Source of the DNA: Algoriphagus machipongonensis
GTDB lineage: Bacteria; Bacteroidota; Bacteroidia; Cytophagales; Cyclobacteriaceae
Assembly: GCF_000166275.1 (NCBI RefSeq)
Contig: NZ_CM001023.1
Span: 3,723,001 to 3,787,000 of the forward strand
DNA length: 64,000 nt
Direction of reading: 5' to 3'
Shown here piece after piece: positions 47,085 to 55,992 of the stretch. The notes under the pieces were generated by a model. The model worked only from the letters and a program-made list of their open reading frames with translations, made no database searches and was not told the DNA's origin. Made by a program: the position numbers and the translations under genes. Positions within the stretch are counted from its first letter, which is position 1. Each line of letters starts with the position of its first letter.

Positions 47085-47217
47085 CCTTTTAGCGTTTATT
47101 ATCCTTCTTTTTATAGTGGGTTATGCATTCGGAATTTCAATGAAGATAATCGGCTCGGCATTTTTTCTTTTACCAATAGTAATTGGATATTCCTATTTGA
47201 AGTATGGGGTGAATTGA
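47068..47217 (+). pseudogene. Fragment of a two-helix membrane protein
   Basis: In another frame after the DUF6090 fragment: KVFGLSLLAFIILLFIVGYA, then IIGSAFFLLPIVIGYSYLKY and a TGA at 47215. It looks like the C-terminal end of a small membrane protein joined to the DUF6090 remnant by deletion. No attC-like site follows. The region 47218-47311 holds nothing further that I can name. Confidence 0.5.
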
Positions 47218-47311
47218 ATGAAAAACGTTTGCCAATCGTGTAGACGGCATTTAAAAGACTGATTTCACTTAGTGTTCCAACCATTTACACTAAAAACGCA
47301 TCTTTTATTTG

Positions 47312-48292
47312 ATGAAGAATTTTTTCCTAACCCTTATGCTTATAGGCTGCCTTTTGGTTTCTACTAAGAGCAATGCTCAAGAAAACTACCTAAAATACCA
47401 TTCGAAGGTAATTGAGTGCGAACGACTAATTGTTAAAGAAAAATACAGTTCTGCAATTAATATGTTTGATTCTCTCTTTAAGCAGTTTGATTTCTTGTTT
47501 CTAAGAGACATCAAAGTTGCTACTGAACTCAGTGCATTCGAAAAAGATTATAAATCAGGAATGAAGTTCACTAGGCTGGGGATCAAGGCTGGGTGGACAC
47601 TAAAAAGCATCAACAAAAATGACAATTTAAAGTCATTAAAAGATGGTTCAGAATGGGAGAAGATTGAATCAGAGTATGACTCACTCCACAAAATTTACTT
47701 ATCAAGACTAAACCCTCAGATTAAAGAACAAGTACATGAAATGTTTAAGAAGGATCAGAAAAAGGCACTTGGTGCATTTATCAGAATTGGACAAAAGTCT
47801 AAAAGAAAGTATTCTGAAGAAAAATTTGCTCCTCATAGCGAACATCAGTTAGAGATCCTGGAGCAAATTATAAATGAATATGGTTATCCTGGTGAACGAC
47901 TTATTGGAGATGACTTATGGGGTTCAGTGATTTTAAGTCACCATATTTCAATATCAGTGAATTACAATTCGAAAGACACTATATATAATCATTTAAGGCC
48001 GAAATTATTGAATGCATTGAAACAAGGTGAAATATCACCCTATGAATTAGCTCAAATAGAAGACTGGCGAATTGCTGCTTTAAACGATCATAAATTAACA
48101 TCATATGGCTTTCTCGGTGCCATTCCAGACGATATAGTTCTTGAAACAATAAATAAAAATAGAACTACAATTGGATTAAGGAGCATTGACCTAAGAAATG
48201 AATTAATAGATGTTGAAAATGAAACAGGAATGAACATGCATCTACCCAAAGGATGGCAGAATGGAAAAATTAAACACAAAACAAAGGAGTAG
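47312..48292 (+). CDS. Secreted protein with DUF6624-like C terminus
   Basis: 326 residues from ATG 47312 (TTG 47309 is in frame). A signal peptide (FFLTLMLIGCLLVSTKSNAQ) precedes a helical, TPR-like N-terminal part (KYSSAINMFDSLFKQFDFLF). The C-terminal half (HSEHQLEILEQIINEYGYPG, DDLWGSVILSHH, YELAQIEDWRIA, the LRNELIDVENETG region) resembles DUF6624. Function unknown. It may be an old cassette gene or simply the array's right neighbour. Confidence 0.65.
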   Translation: MKNFFLTLMLIGCLLVSTKSNAQENYLKYHSKVIECERLIVKEKYSSAINMFDSLFKQFDFLFLRDIKVATELSAFEKDYKSGMKFTRLGIKAGWTLKSINKNDNLKSLKDGSEWEKIESEYDSLHKIYLSRLNPQIKEQVHEMFKKDQKKALGAFIRIGQKSKRKYSEEKFAPHSEHQLEILEQIINEYGYPGERLIGDDLWGSVILSHHISISVNYNSKDTIYNHLRPKLLNALKQGEISPYELAQIEDWRIAALNDHKLTSYGFLGAIPDDIVLETINKNRTTIGLRSIDLRNELIDVENETGMNMHLPKGWQNGKIKHKTKE

Positions 48293-48392
48293 TTAACCGA
48301 TGTGATAGAATCAATACTAGTACTTTTGAACCACATAATTAGCTTCGACAGTACAATGGTGCTAGTTTTATGAATCAAAAGTTTGAAAAAAC

Positions 48393-49589
48393 ATGAATCG
48401 ATTAGTACTATCAATTCCGGTCTTATTTAGTTTCCTGTTAGTTGGATGTAGCCAATCAAATGACAAAGAAATTGATGACACTTGGACATTTGTCAGTATG
48501 CCTGACTTTCTAAATGTTGATTGTGACTACCCACAAGAAGGTTGGGAAGATGCCCTCTCCTACATTTTAACTTCAGTAAAGGAAGAAAATCCAGATTTTT
48601 TGGTTGTTGCCGGAGATTTAGTCATGGGACATTGGGATAGTCCAGAATGGAACGATAAAGATACCATTGCAAAATATGCAGATCGATACTATTCAGCCTG
48701 GACAAGAAGAATGAATGACCATGGATTAAAATTTTACACTTCGATAGGGGATCATGAAGTGGGGGATAATCCTTGGAATAACCCAAAGAAATTAAAAGCA
48801 GTAAAGCTTTATAAAAATGCTTTTGCAAAGTATTTAGATATGCCAAAAAATGGACCAGACCACATGAAAGGCACAGCATTCTGGTGGCGGCATAAAAATG
48901 TCTTATTTATTTCTACAGATGTCTTTGAGGAAGGAGAGAGTGATCAAGGGTTTATAAAAGCAGGCGTTACGGGTAAGCAACTAGAATGGCTCAGGCAAGT
49001 ATTGGAAGAAAACAAAGACGCTGACCATAGAATTGTATTGGGGCATGCTCCTACCCTTGGTCCTGTCAGAAAATGGAGTTCAAGTGGGTTGATGATAAAG
49101 GAAGGTCAAGATTCTGAGTTCTGGCAAACAATGAAGGAATACAATGTTGATGCGTATTTATGTGGTGAGGTCCATGCCATCACATGTACAGAAAGGGACG
49201 GTATTATGCAAGTAGCACACGGTGGCTTAATTGGATACAATACTCGGACTAATTATATGGTAGTTAAGGTCAGTCAGAATAAAATCGAATTAGAAATAAA
49301 AGAGATCGAACTATTGCCTCATGGGAATCATCTATGGCAAACAAAAAATAATAGACCTCTGGAAAATGTTACAATTTCGAAGGAAAATAAAGCGAAAGGT
49401 TTTTATCCTGTTGGATCAGTAACGATAAGCAAAACAGATGGTAAGCAATTTATCAATCGCAAAGGTTATTTTTTAAGAAAATATGAGACAAGTAATGAAT
49501 ATGCCGTCCCTATTTTTAGAAAAGATAATGACCAAGGTTTACCATATCAGCTGCCAAAAGTATTGATAAATGAAGACCAAAATAACTAA
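48393..49589 (+). CDS. Calcineurin-like metallophosphoesterase lipoprotein
   Basis: 398 residues with lipobox SFLLVGC (Cys at about 19). Metallophosphoesterase signatures appear as VVAGDLVMGHW (GDxx), TSIGDHEVGDNPW (GD/NHE), IVLGHAP and CGEVHA; the first Dx(H) motif is weaker (MPDFLNVDCD). It is a predicted periplasmic or surface phosphatase or phosphodiesterase. A C-terminal domain of about 110 residues follows the catalytic part. Single gene. Confidence 0.82.
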   Translation: MNRLVLSIPVLFSFLLVGCSQSNDKEIDDTWTFVSMPDFLNVDCDYPQEGWEDALSYILTSVKEENPDFLVVAGDLVMGHWDSPEWNDKDTIAKYADRYYSAWTRRMNDHGLKFYTSIGDHEVGDNPWNNPKKLKAVKLYKNAFAKYLDMPKNGPDHMKGTAFWWRHKNVLFISTDVFEEGESDQGFIKAGVTGKQLEWLRQVLEENKDADHRIVLGHAPTLGPVRKWSSSGLMIKEGQDSEFWQTMKEYNVDAYLCGEVHAITCTERDGIMQVAHGGLIGYNTRTNYMVVKVSQNKIELEIKEIELLPHGNHLWQTKNNRPLENVTISKENKAKGFYPVGSVTISKTDGKQFINRKGYFLRKYETSNEYAVPIFRKDNDQGLPYQLPKVLINEDQNN

Positions 49590-49719
49590 AGACTTCCAAT
49601 AACATCTTGTGTGAATTATAGGATGAAGAACAAAACAAAATTCAATTGGAAAAATATTTTCCAATCCTAATTCCTGTGGCATTTCAATTGATTAATCTTA
49701 TCCTCTTCAAGAGGACTTT

Positions 49720-51087
49720 TTAATCATTCCCAACAAAATTGGCCCTTCCAAAAAATCTTCGATTCACGAAGTTGTTGAGATTAGAACCAAATCGGTAATT
49801 AAACCCAAATCTGGAATCGACATTATATGCTGAAGGAAGGGTTACCCTCCCGCTTAATATATCCTGTTCGGTGAAATCTCCTGATGCTAGGTAAATCTGA
49901 TCCTTTACATAGTTTCCTTCCACTCTCATAAAAAAAGAAAAATTCCCAGTGACACGGACTTCTGCACTAATATTCAAACCTGTGGACCAAGAGCTAAAAT
50001 CATCTAGATAATTTCTCAGACGATATCCCACTTCCAGGTTACCCCATCGTTGATTTAGGCCAAGACTGGCTCTCAGGCTATGAAGGACCCTAGTTTCTTG
50101 AACTGCTCCATAAATCGTTTCTTCAACATATCTATTATTCCTGACCTCAACCCCATAGTTCACTCTAAGAAATCTGGAATTCTGCACTGATTCCGGAAAA
50201 AAATTGTACTCAACAGCCGGTCTAAAGCTGGTCTGAAATTTATAATTAAATCGGGTGTTCTGACGACCTGCTATATCATACCCATAGGACCATTTGGGTG
50301 AAATAGCCTTCACAAGCTGGTGACTAAATCCAAATTCTGATACATCAAATTTATTCTCCACTTCATCAATGATCTGGTTACCGTTTTCATCAAGAACCGG
50401 ATTGCCATTGTCATCCACTCTTGGTTCTTTTTGAATCGTCCTTCTCAGTCTTTCATCTATTCTCCCGGAAAGGGATATTTTCCATTTATCTGTGATCCGG
50501 TCAATATTGATATCTCCACCAAAATTGATTTGCTTGCTCAATTCCTCTAATTCAATGTTTGCATCACTACCGACGTTAAATACCCAGTAGTTCCATGGAT
50601 CAACTGTTTCCCGTGCAGTATCTTCCAAAACGCTAAGTTCAGTTTTCATGTTGATTTCGACCACCTCCCCTGCTTTGGTCTTCGCCACAAAAGGAGCCAA
50701 ACCTAATTTGATAAACCGGGTAAGTTTTTCCCGAACTTCAAAGTCAGTATCCGTCTGTTTATTATTGACATACAGGGTGTCTGTTCTTCCCGCATGAATG
50801 TTTTGTTGACCTATAAAAATCAGTTGATATTGTCTTCCACCCCCACCAGATTCATTGTCATTAATGAGCACAAAGACGTCTGCTAGTTGATTATCCCTGT
50901 AGAAATCCACCGCTGTAATTTCTGTTCTGATAAAATCCATATCACAGCCTCCATCTCTCCGATTACAGCCATCGATAAACACCCGTAGCTTATTGGGAGG
51001 GTTGTTATTTTCAATTAATGTTTGACTAATCGCAGGAGGGTCAAAGGAAAAGAATATCAGAATTAGTAAAAATGGTGTTTTTCTCAT
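49720..51087 (-). CDS. DUF481-like outer-membrane protein
   Basis: 455 residues. The signal peptide (TPFLLILIFFSFDPPAISQ) is followed by a short Cys-containing segment (VFIDGCNRRDGGCDMDFIR) and then a long series of amphipathic beta strands with an R/N-rich end (SRFGFNYRFGSNLNNFVN), as in DUF481-like barrels. An acidic Asn/Asp-Gly stretch in the middle (DDNGNPVLDENGNQIIDE) looks like calcium-binding turns. Function unknown. No terminator was obvious in the 130 bp between it and the metallophosphoesterase gene. Confidence 0.6.
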   Translation of the reverse strand: MRKTPFLLILIFFSFDPPAISQTLIENNNPPNKLRVFIDGCNRRDGGCDMDFIRTEITAVDFYRDNQLADVFVLINDNESGGGGRQYQLIFIGQQNIHAGRTDTLYVNNKQTDTDFEVREKLTRFIKLGLAPFVAKTKAGEVVEINMKTELSVLEDTARETVDPWNYWVFNVGSDANIELEELSKQINFGGDINIDRITDKWKISLSGRIDERLRRTIQKEPRVDDNGNPVLDENGNQIIDEVENKFDVSEFGFSHQLVKAISPKWSYGYDIAGRQNTRFNYKFQTSFRPAVEYNFFPESVQNSRFLRVNYGVEVRNNRYVEETIYGAVQETRVLHSLRASLGLNQRWGNLEVGYRLRNYLDDFSSWSTGLNISAEVRVTGNFSFFMRVEGNYVKDQIYLASGDFTEQDILSGRVTLPSAYNVDSRFGFNYRFGSNLNNFVNRRFFGRANFVGND

Positions 51088-51399
51088 TTGATTTGGGGTG
51101 AATCACGTGGACCATAGCCTTTAAATCAAGGTTGGATGGCAGTTATTATTATATAATACCATTATCATTTGAGAAAAAATATAGATTTCATATGAACGAG
51201 CTAAGAAATTGATTGTCGGTGCGGGCTAAAAAGTATCCAAAACTTTCCTATTTCCATTTTAAATAGCCAGAGATCAATAAATAGGACAAACAAAATTCTT
51301 ACTTTGGTTTAGTAACTCCCAATTTTACTGTTAGCAGTGCCGAAATAAACGTATTAGGCCGCAATGGATTTTTTACAAGGGGCACAAACCATTTTCAAC
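51088..51399. other. Divergent intergenic region
   Basis: A 312-bp AT-rich spacer between the DUF481-like gene (minus) and the M61-like gene (plus). TACTTTGG near 51302 is close to, but not a full match of, the TAnnTTTG -7 consensus. Nothing else seen. Confidence 0.4.
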
Positions 51400-52785
51400 A
51401 TGAGAGGAATCTTCGTTCTATTTTCGTTTTTCATTTATGTCTCAAATCTAAATGCCCAGCAAAAGGTTAGCTATTTGCTTCAACAGCAAGCAGATTTAAA
51501 TAAAGTAACCATTCAAATCACATTTGAAGGTTTATCGGCCAGTGATGCCAATTTAGTGATTCCAAGAAGTGCACCAGGAACCTATATTCTAACCAACTAC
51601 ATCACCTTTGTGGATGATGTTGTAGGTTATACAGCTACAGGAGAGCAGTTGCCAGGGATGATTGGGGATGGAAGCTTCTTTACTTTTGGAGCAAGTAATG
51701 AGCTTTTGAATAAGGTGAGTTATACGGTCGACATTCAAAAAATGGAAATTGATTTATTGGATGCCTCCACGAGTTCCAAAGCCAGAGAAGACTATATGGG
51801 ACTATTCGGCTATTCTATCTTTGGGTTTATTGAAGGAATGGAAGCAGAGGCCGTCAATTTAACGATCAACACTGAGCCTTCTTGGCCTATTTTCAGCACG
51901 CTAAGACCTGATACCAATCGCAAATCGGGAACGGATACATATAAGATTGAAAACTATGCCGCTTTGGTTGATGCCCAGTATCTCTTGGGTAATGGAGTCC
52001 AGGTCATTCGAGTTGAAGAAGCACAAATCCCTTTATATGTAGCAGCCTATGCTGCGACAAGAAATGATTTGGAAGGTATAGGGAAAACAGGTTTATCATC
52101 GCTAAAGAAGCTATCTGATTATTTTGGATACGTTCCTATGCCTCATTATACCTTAGTTTATGAGTTTCTGGAACCCATATCACCTAGACATGACTACGGT
52201 TTCAATATGGAACATCTCAACAGCATGACGGCGCACAGGGATATTTCGCTGGAATATATTCCGAATAGAGATTTAGGAACTATCGTACATCATATGGGGC
52301 ACTCATGGGTTCCATTAAGATCCTGGGGAGAAGGATACCGCCCATTTGCATGGCAAGTGGCCCCACTAATCGAAACAATCTGGCTGAATGAAGGATTTAT
52401 TTGGTATGTTTCTTTCCAGCAAATCCTAAGCGACGAGGCAAGGTTAAATTGGTGGAAATCCAACATGGACAATGCCCCAGATTTTATTAAAACCAAAACC
52501 TTAAAGGAATTATCTCTTTTAGGTTCAACCCAATATGCCTCTGATTTTAGAATAGGAAAAAACCTTTTTTCAAGAGGAGCTTTAATGGCTTATGATTTGG
52601 ATGAGTATATTCAAAAACAAACCAATGGGAGTAAATCCTTTAGAGACGCGATTCTTGGTTTGCTAAATTGGTCAGAAGACAATCAAAGAGCATTTAAATA
52701 CAATGAGATTGAGCCCATCATGTCCAAGGCAACGGGAGTTGATTTAAGTCCGATATGGAATAAATGGCAAAATGCCCCGGAATAG
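51400..52785 (+). CDS. M61-like peptidase with altered zinc motif
   Basis: 461 residues from ATG 51400, chosen because a good signal peptide starts there (GIFVLFSFFIYVSNLNAQ); the upstream ATG 51364 would bury it. The N-terminal beta domain (VIPRSAPGTYILTNY) and catalytic domain resemble M61 glycyl aminopeptidases. The HExxH site reads H297-H298-M-G-H301 followed by SW; the third zinc ligand E331 in WLNEGF is in place. The catalytic Glu is thus replaced by His, so the protein may be inactive as a peptidase or use other chemistry. It is also shorter than many M61 enzymes because no C-terminal PDZ domain is seen. Confidence 0.75.
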   Translation: MRGIFVLFSFFIYVSNLNAQQKVSYLLQQQADLNKVTIQITFEGLSASDANLVIPRSAPGTYILTNYITFVDDVVGYTATGEQLPGMIGDGSFFTFGASNELLNKVSYTVDIQKMEIDLLDASTSSKAREDYMGLFGYSIFGFIEGMEAEAVNLTINTEPSWPIFSTLRPDTNRKSGTDTYKIENYAALVDAQYLLGNGVQVIRVEEAQIPLYVAAYAATRNDLEGIGKTGLSSLKKLSDYFGYVPMPHYTLVYEFLEPISPRHDYGFNMEHLNSMTAHRDISLEYIPNRDLGTIVHHMGHSWVPLRSWGEGYRPFAWQVAPLIETIWLNEGFIWYVSFQQILSDEARLNWWKSNMDNAPDFIKTKTLKELSLLGSTQYASDFRIGKNLFSRGALMAYDLDEYIQKQTNGSKSFRDAILGLLNWSEDNQRAFKYNEIEPIMSKATGVDLSPIWNKWQNAPE

Positions 52786-52936
52786 CTTATGTTATGGTTA
52801 GGTAATATTTTAAATTAGGTGTACCTATAAGCCTTTGAATGGAAAAAGGTTGCACAATCTAGGGTAGTTATGAGGAAGCTGTAAATAGTTAAAGCTATGT
52901 TCCAGAATCTTCTACCCATCAAAAAAAGATAATCTC

Positions 52937-53470
52937 ATGCCCAAAATCATATACTATGTAGCCAGTTCCCTTGACGGTTTTATAGCGGGACCCAATGATG
53001 AAATAGGTGATTTCGTTCCAAGTGGAGATGGAGTAAATAAATACTTAGCTGACTTAAAAAAATTCAGCACAGTGATCATGGGTCGCAGAACATACGAATT
53101 TGGTTATCAGTACGGTCTTGAACCAGGGCAGCCTGCCTATGCTCATATGGAACACTATATTTTTTCCGATTCCTTAAAATTTGAAAAGAAGTCTGACTTG
53201 GTACACATAGAACCAAAATCAATTGACCGAGTAAATGAAATTAAAAGTAAAGCTGACACTGACATTTACTTATGTGGCGGAGGAGAGTTTGCTGGCTGGT
53301 TATTAGATAATGGGCTTATTGACCAGTTAAAGTTGAAACTCAACCCGATTATTCTTGGGGAAGGAATAAAGTTATTCGGTAACTCAAGCCAAAAGGCAAA
53401 ATGGATTTTAAAGGAAACGGAATCATTTAAGGATGGACTCACTATCCTGACTTATGATATTAGAAAGTAA
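52937..53470 (+). CDS. Dihydrofolate-reductase-like (RibD C-terminal) protein
   Basis: 177 residues with the family opening IIYYVASSLDGFIAGPNDEI, TVIMGRRTYEFG, IYLCGGGEFAGWLLDNGLID and the end NPIILGEGIKLFG. These proteins share the DHFR fold and bind NADPH; the physiological substrate is usually unknown. Single gene. Confidence 0.9.
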   Translation: MPKIIYYVASSLDGFIAGPNDEIGDFVPSGDGVNKYLADLKKFSTVIMGRRTYEFGYQYGLEPGQPAYAHMEHYIFSDSLKFEKKSDLVHIEPKSIDRVNEIKSKADTDIYLCGGGEFAGWLLDNGLIDQLKLKLNPIILGEGIKLFGNSSQKAKWILKETESFKDGLTILTYDIRK

Positions 53471-53740
53471 TACTGAATGAGGAAGGATGTTCCATTTAAA
53501 CAATCAGCAAGCTCTTTTGAGAATAATGAATACTTCTACTAAACCTTACCACAACCCGATAGTTTTTAGTTTAAAGCACAGAATTGATTAAAAAGTCAAG
53601 CTTGTCTCCTTTCAATATATCCGTTATTTTGATGGGGAAATGAATAAAAAGACTAAGCTGATATACGACATCAACCTTTTTTTTTAAAACTTAGCCCCCT
53701 ATCTCCTACCCAAAATTTTCTAAGCTTTATTTAAGAATAC
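53471..53740. other. Intergenic region, nothing specific seen
   Basis: 270 bp between the DHFR-like and esterase genes. AT-rich, with no terminator-like stem or small gene that I can support. Confidence 0.4.
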
Positions 53741-54631
53741 ATGAAAATTAAATTACCCTATCTTATTGGAATAACCTTGTTGCTGGGGATAATTTACTTT
53801 GGGTACATTAAAATATCTGAGGGAATACGGGAGAAAAACCGTCAGGAAAAAGTAAAAAAACTAGAGAATACAGCCTCAAAAAATGTAACCATTCTCCCTG
53901 ATATCATATCCATTGACTACCTGGGAGAAAAACGAACCTTGGCCATCTATTTGCCAGAAAATTATGCGCTAGACAGCACTGATTACTCTGTGATCTACTT
54001 TCTAGATGGACAGTCCCTTTTTGACCAGAAGATCCAAGAGGGCACTGAATGGCAGATTGATGAGGTTTTGGATAGTCTTGGAAATCTAGGCCAGCAGCAA
54101 TCCATCGTCATAGGTATTTATAATTCATCTGAGAGAATCAAAGAATACAAACCCTTCCCAGAAACAGGTTTTTTTGCTGACAAAAGCTATGAGGGAGACC
54201 AGCATGCTGCTTGGATTATAGAAACCCTCAAGCCATGGGTAGATTCAAAATACCGAACCAAAAAAGACCCAGAGTATACCATCATTGCAGGAGCATCTTT
54301 GGGTGGGTTGATGTCTTATTATATGCTGATGAATTACCCTTCCACTTTCGGCGGAGCTATCGTGTTTTCTCCATCATTTTGGGTAAATGAAAAGGTATTC
54401 TCACTTCATCAAAATAATGAGTCCCTATTCACTCAAAAAATTTACTTCAATGCAGGAGAGCTGGAAAGTTCAAACATTGAAAATATATTGAAAATGCGTG
54501 ATACCCTTCTGAAACAAGGCATGCCCAAAGAAAACATCAAACTAGACATAGAAGATGGATTGGGTCATTCTCACTCTACTTGGAAAAATGGATTTAGAAA
54601 CGCTTATCCCTGGATTGTAAACAGGCCTTAA
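53741..54631 (+). CDS. Membrane-anchored esterase (Fes/esterase D-like alpha/beta hydrolase)
   Basis: 296 residues. An N-terminal hydrophobic helix (LPYLIGITLLLGIIYFGYI) acts as anchor or signal. The hydrolase domain carries the nucleophile elbow GASLGGL, the segment YSVIYFLDGQSLFDQ, and a catalytic His in GLGHSHSTWKNGF. This is the pattern of enterochelin-esterase-like or S-formylglutathione-like hydrolases. A siderophore or other ester substrate is possible; the context gives no hint. Confidence 0.83.
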   Translation: MKIKLPYLIGITLLLGIIYFGYIKISEGIREKNRQEKVKKLENTASKNVTILPDIISIDYLGEKRTLAIYLPENYALDSTDYSVIYFLDGQSLFDQKIQEGTEWQIDEVLDSLGNLGQQQSIVIGIYNSSERIKEYKPFPETGFFADKSYEGDQHAAWIIETLKPWVDSKYRTKKDPEYTIIAGASLGGLMSYYMLMNYPSTFGGAIVFSPSFWVNEKVFSLHQNNESLFTQKIYFNAGELESSNIENILKMRDTLLKQGMPKENIKLDIEDGLGHSHSTWKNGFRNAYPWIVNRP

Positions 54632-54730
54632 TTTAAATTGAAAAAGGGATGTAAAAACATCTATTAATATGCCTCCTCCCTGACTCCCTTACTATTTGCA
54701 TCCCATAGTATTTACTGGTTGTATTATGAA

Positions 54731-55474
54731 CTAAACATCCAAAATCGCTCTTCCTTTTTCACCAATCCGCAGCAAAGTTTCTTCAGTGATATATTTCTTT
54801 TGATCGATCTGTTGGGGTTGCTCTTTTGAGCAGAAGTAACTGTGGATACTCCTCCTGATTTTTGAAGTTTCGTTCATTGTTCCTCCATGCCAAACATGGG
54901 AATTAAAAATGAAGACAGAGCCTGCGGGGGCAATTATTTTGATTTCCTTAGGATGTTTGTCTAAAGGATTAATCAGGGCTTCATCGGGCAACTCACTCCA
55001 TTTATGTGAGGAAGGAACAATCCGTGTGGCCCCATTATTCTCTGTAAAATCGTCCAATAACCAAATACTATTACAAACCTGATACATTTCATTCACAACA
55101 GTATTTTTCCAATCTACATGTAGCTTTTGAAGCCCTTGACCTGGTTTTGCTGCTCTGTAATTAAGAGATGACAATTTGTATTGTTGGCCTAAAACAGCTT
55201 CAATCCCGGCCAAAACACGTGGATGCGTATAAAACATATCAAACACCTCTCCTTTGTTAACCAAGTCTGCTAATCGGTCGGCCCCTTCCTCTTTCGGGTG
55301 TCGAATGTATTTGGACTCTACTAATTCTGCGCCTGCCTTCTCCCCTTCTGATTCAATCAATTCGGCAATTCTATTATTGACTTGATTGACTTGATCATCA
55401 CTTAGTAACTGCCCTAAATTGAGATAACCGTAAGTATCCAAAAAATCAATTTCATTTTTCGTAAGCATATACAT
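54731..55474 (-). CDS. Phytanoyl-CoA dioxygenase family protein
   Basis: 247-residue Fe(II)/2-oxoglutarate oxygenase. Iron ligands are H and D in LQKLHVDWKN and the distal His in FNSHVWHGGTMNE; the 2-oxoglutarate-binding Arg is in SKIRRSIHSYF. The substrate is unknown. Alternative start at Met3. Single gene, divergent from the small membrane protein at 55586. Confidence 0.87.
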   Translation of the reverse strand: MYMLTKNEIDFLDTYGYLNLGQLLSDDQVNQVNNRIAELIESEGEKAGAELVESKYIRHPKEEGADRLADLVNKGEVFDMFYTHPRVLAGIEAVLGQQYKLSSLNYRAAKPGQGLQKLHVDWKNTVVNEMYQVCNSIWLLDDFTENNGATRIVPSSHKWSELPDEALINPLDKHPKEIKIIAPAGSVFIFNSHVWHGGTMNETSKIRRSIHSYFCSKEQPQQIDQKKYITEETLLRIGEKGRAILDV

Positions 55475-55585
55475 TCATTTTAAGAATCAAGATACAGATA
55501 TAATGATATTAGTTTTTCAATATGAGTTTAGGTAATAAAAGCCAAAAATCCACAACTTTTCTACTCTCCTGCGTATCTCTTTAAT

Positions 55586-55888
55586 GTGAAAAAATTCATC
55601 ATACCTGGAATTGCCTTTTTGATTTTTATCGCTGGTTTGGCGGCCTTGATGGTACCTTTTATCCCTGTTGGTTGGTTATTGATCGCTCTGGCCTCCTTAC
55701 TCATGGCTCCTTACCTCCCTATAGTCCGCCAATTTATAGGTTGGTTGACCAAGATCGACAATACTGGATTCGTAGAAAAAGCGGGTGAAAAGGCAGCAAA
55801 TCTTTACCGATGGGCCAATGATCCCAAAAGAGCAAAGAAACTGGAGGCTATTTTAGAAGAAAATAAACAAGAGAAAAAAACTAAGTAA
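55586..55888 (+). CDS. Small PGPGW-type membrane protein
   Basis: 100 residues from a GTG start (an ATG one base upstream is out of frame and stops at once). Two hydrophobic segments (IIPGIAFLIFIAGLAALMV and VGWLLIALASLLMAPYLPI) flank FIPVGW, resembling the PGPGW/YbaN-like putative membrane family. The tail is strongly charged (RAKKLEAILEENKQEKKTK). Confidence 0.6.
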   Translation: MKKFIIPGIAFLIFIAGLAALMVPFIPVGWLLIALASLLMAPYLPIVRQFIGWLTKIDNTGFVEKAGEKAANLYRWANDPKRAKKLEAILEENKQEKKTK

Positions 55889-55992
55889 GGCAACTAAAAT
55901 TACTACAAATAACAAATTAAAATAGAGCTCTTATTCCTTAAGAGTTATTGATTAATTTCTCGACCTTTAATTTTTAGACCAATCCATTCAAC

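Larger units (their letters stand above)
34857..47217 (+). mobile_element. Integron-like gene-cassette array without intact integrase
   Basis: Modules, numbered by crossover after the G of each GTT box: C0 34872-35828, C1 35829-36517, C2 36518-37137, C3 37138-38012, C4 38013-38930, C5 38931-39838, C6 39839-42148 (with an IS), C7 42149-42833, C8 42834-43903, C9 43904-44301, C10 44302-44937, C11 44938-46443, C12 from 46444. Each carries one gene (C11 two), all on the plus strand, followed by an attC-like palindrome. The box at the start of a module is complementary to the R'' box ending that same module, e.g. GTTGTGTGGC/GCCACACAAC for C9. C12 has lost its 3' site. The flanking integrase is only a remnant, so it resembles a CALIN or decayed integron. 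Confidence 0.85.

Noticed and set aside
47218..47311. A final attC-like site closing cassette 12
   Set aside because: The expected box GATGCACAAC is absent, and no arm pair with a GTT box was found.
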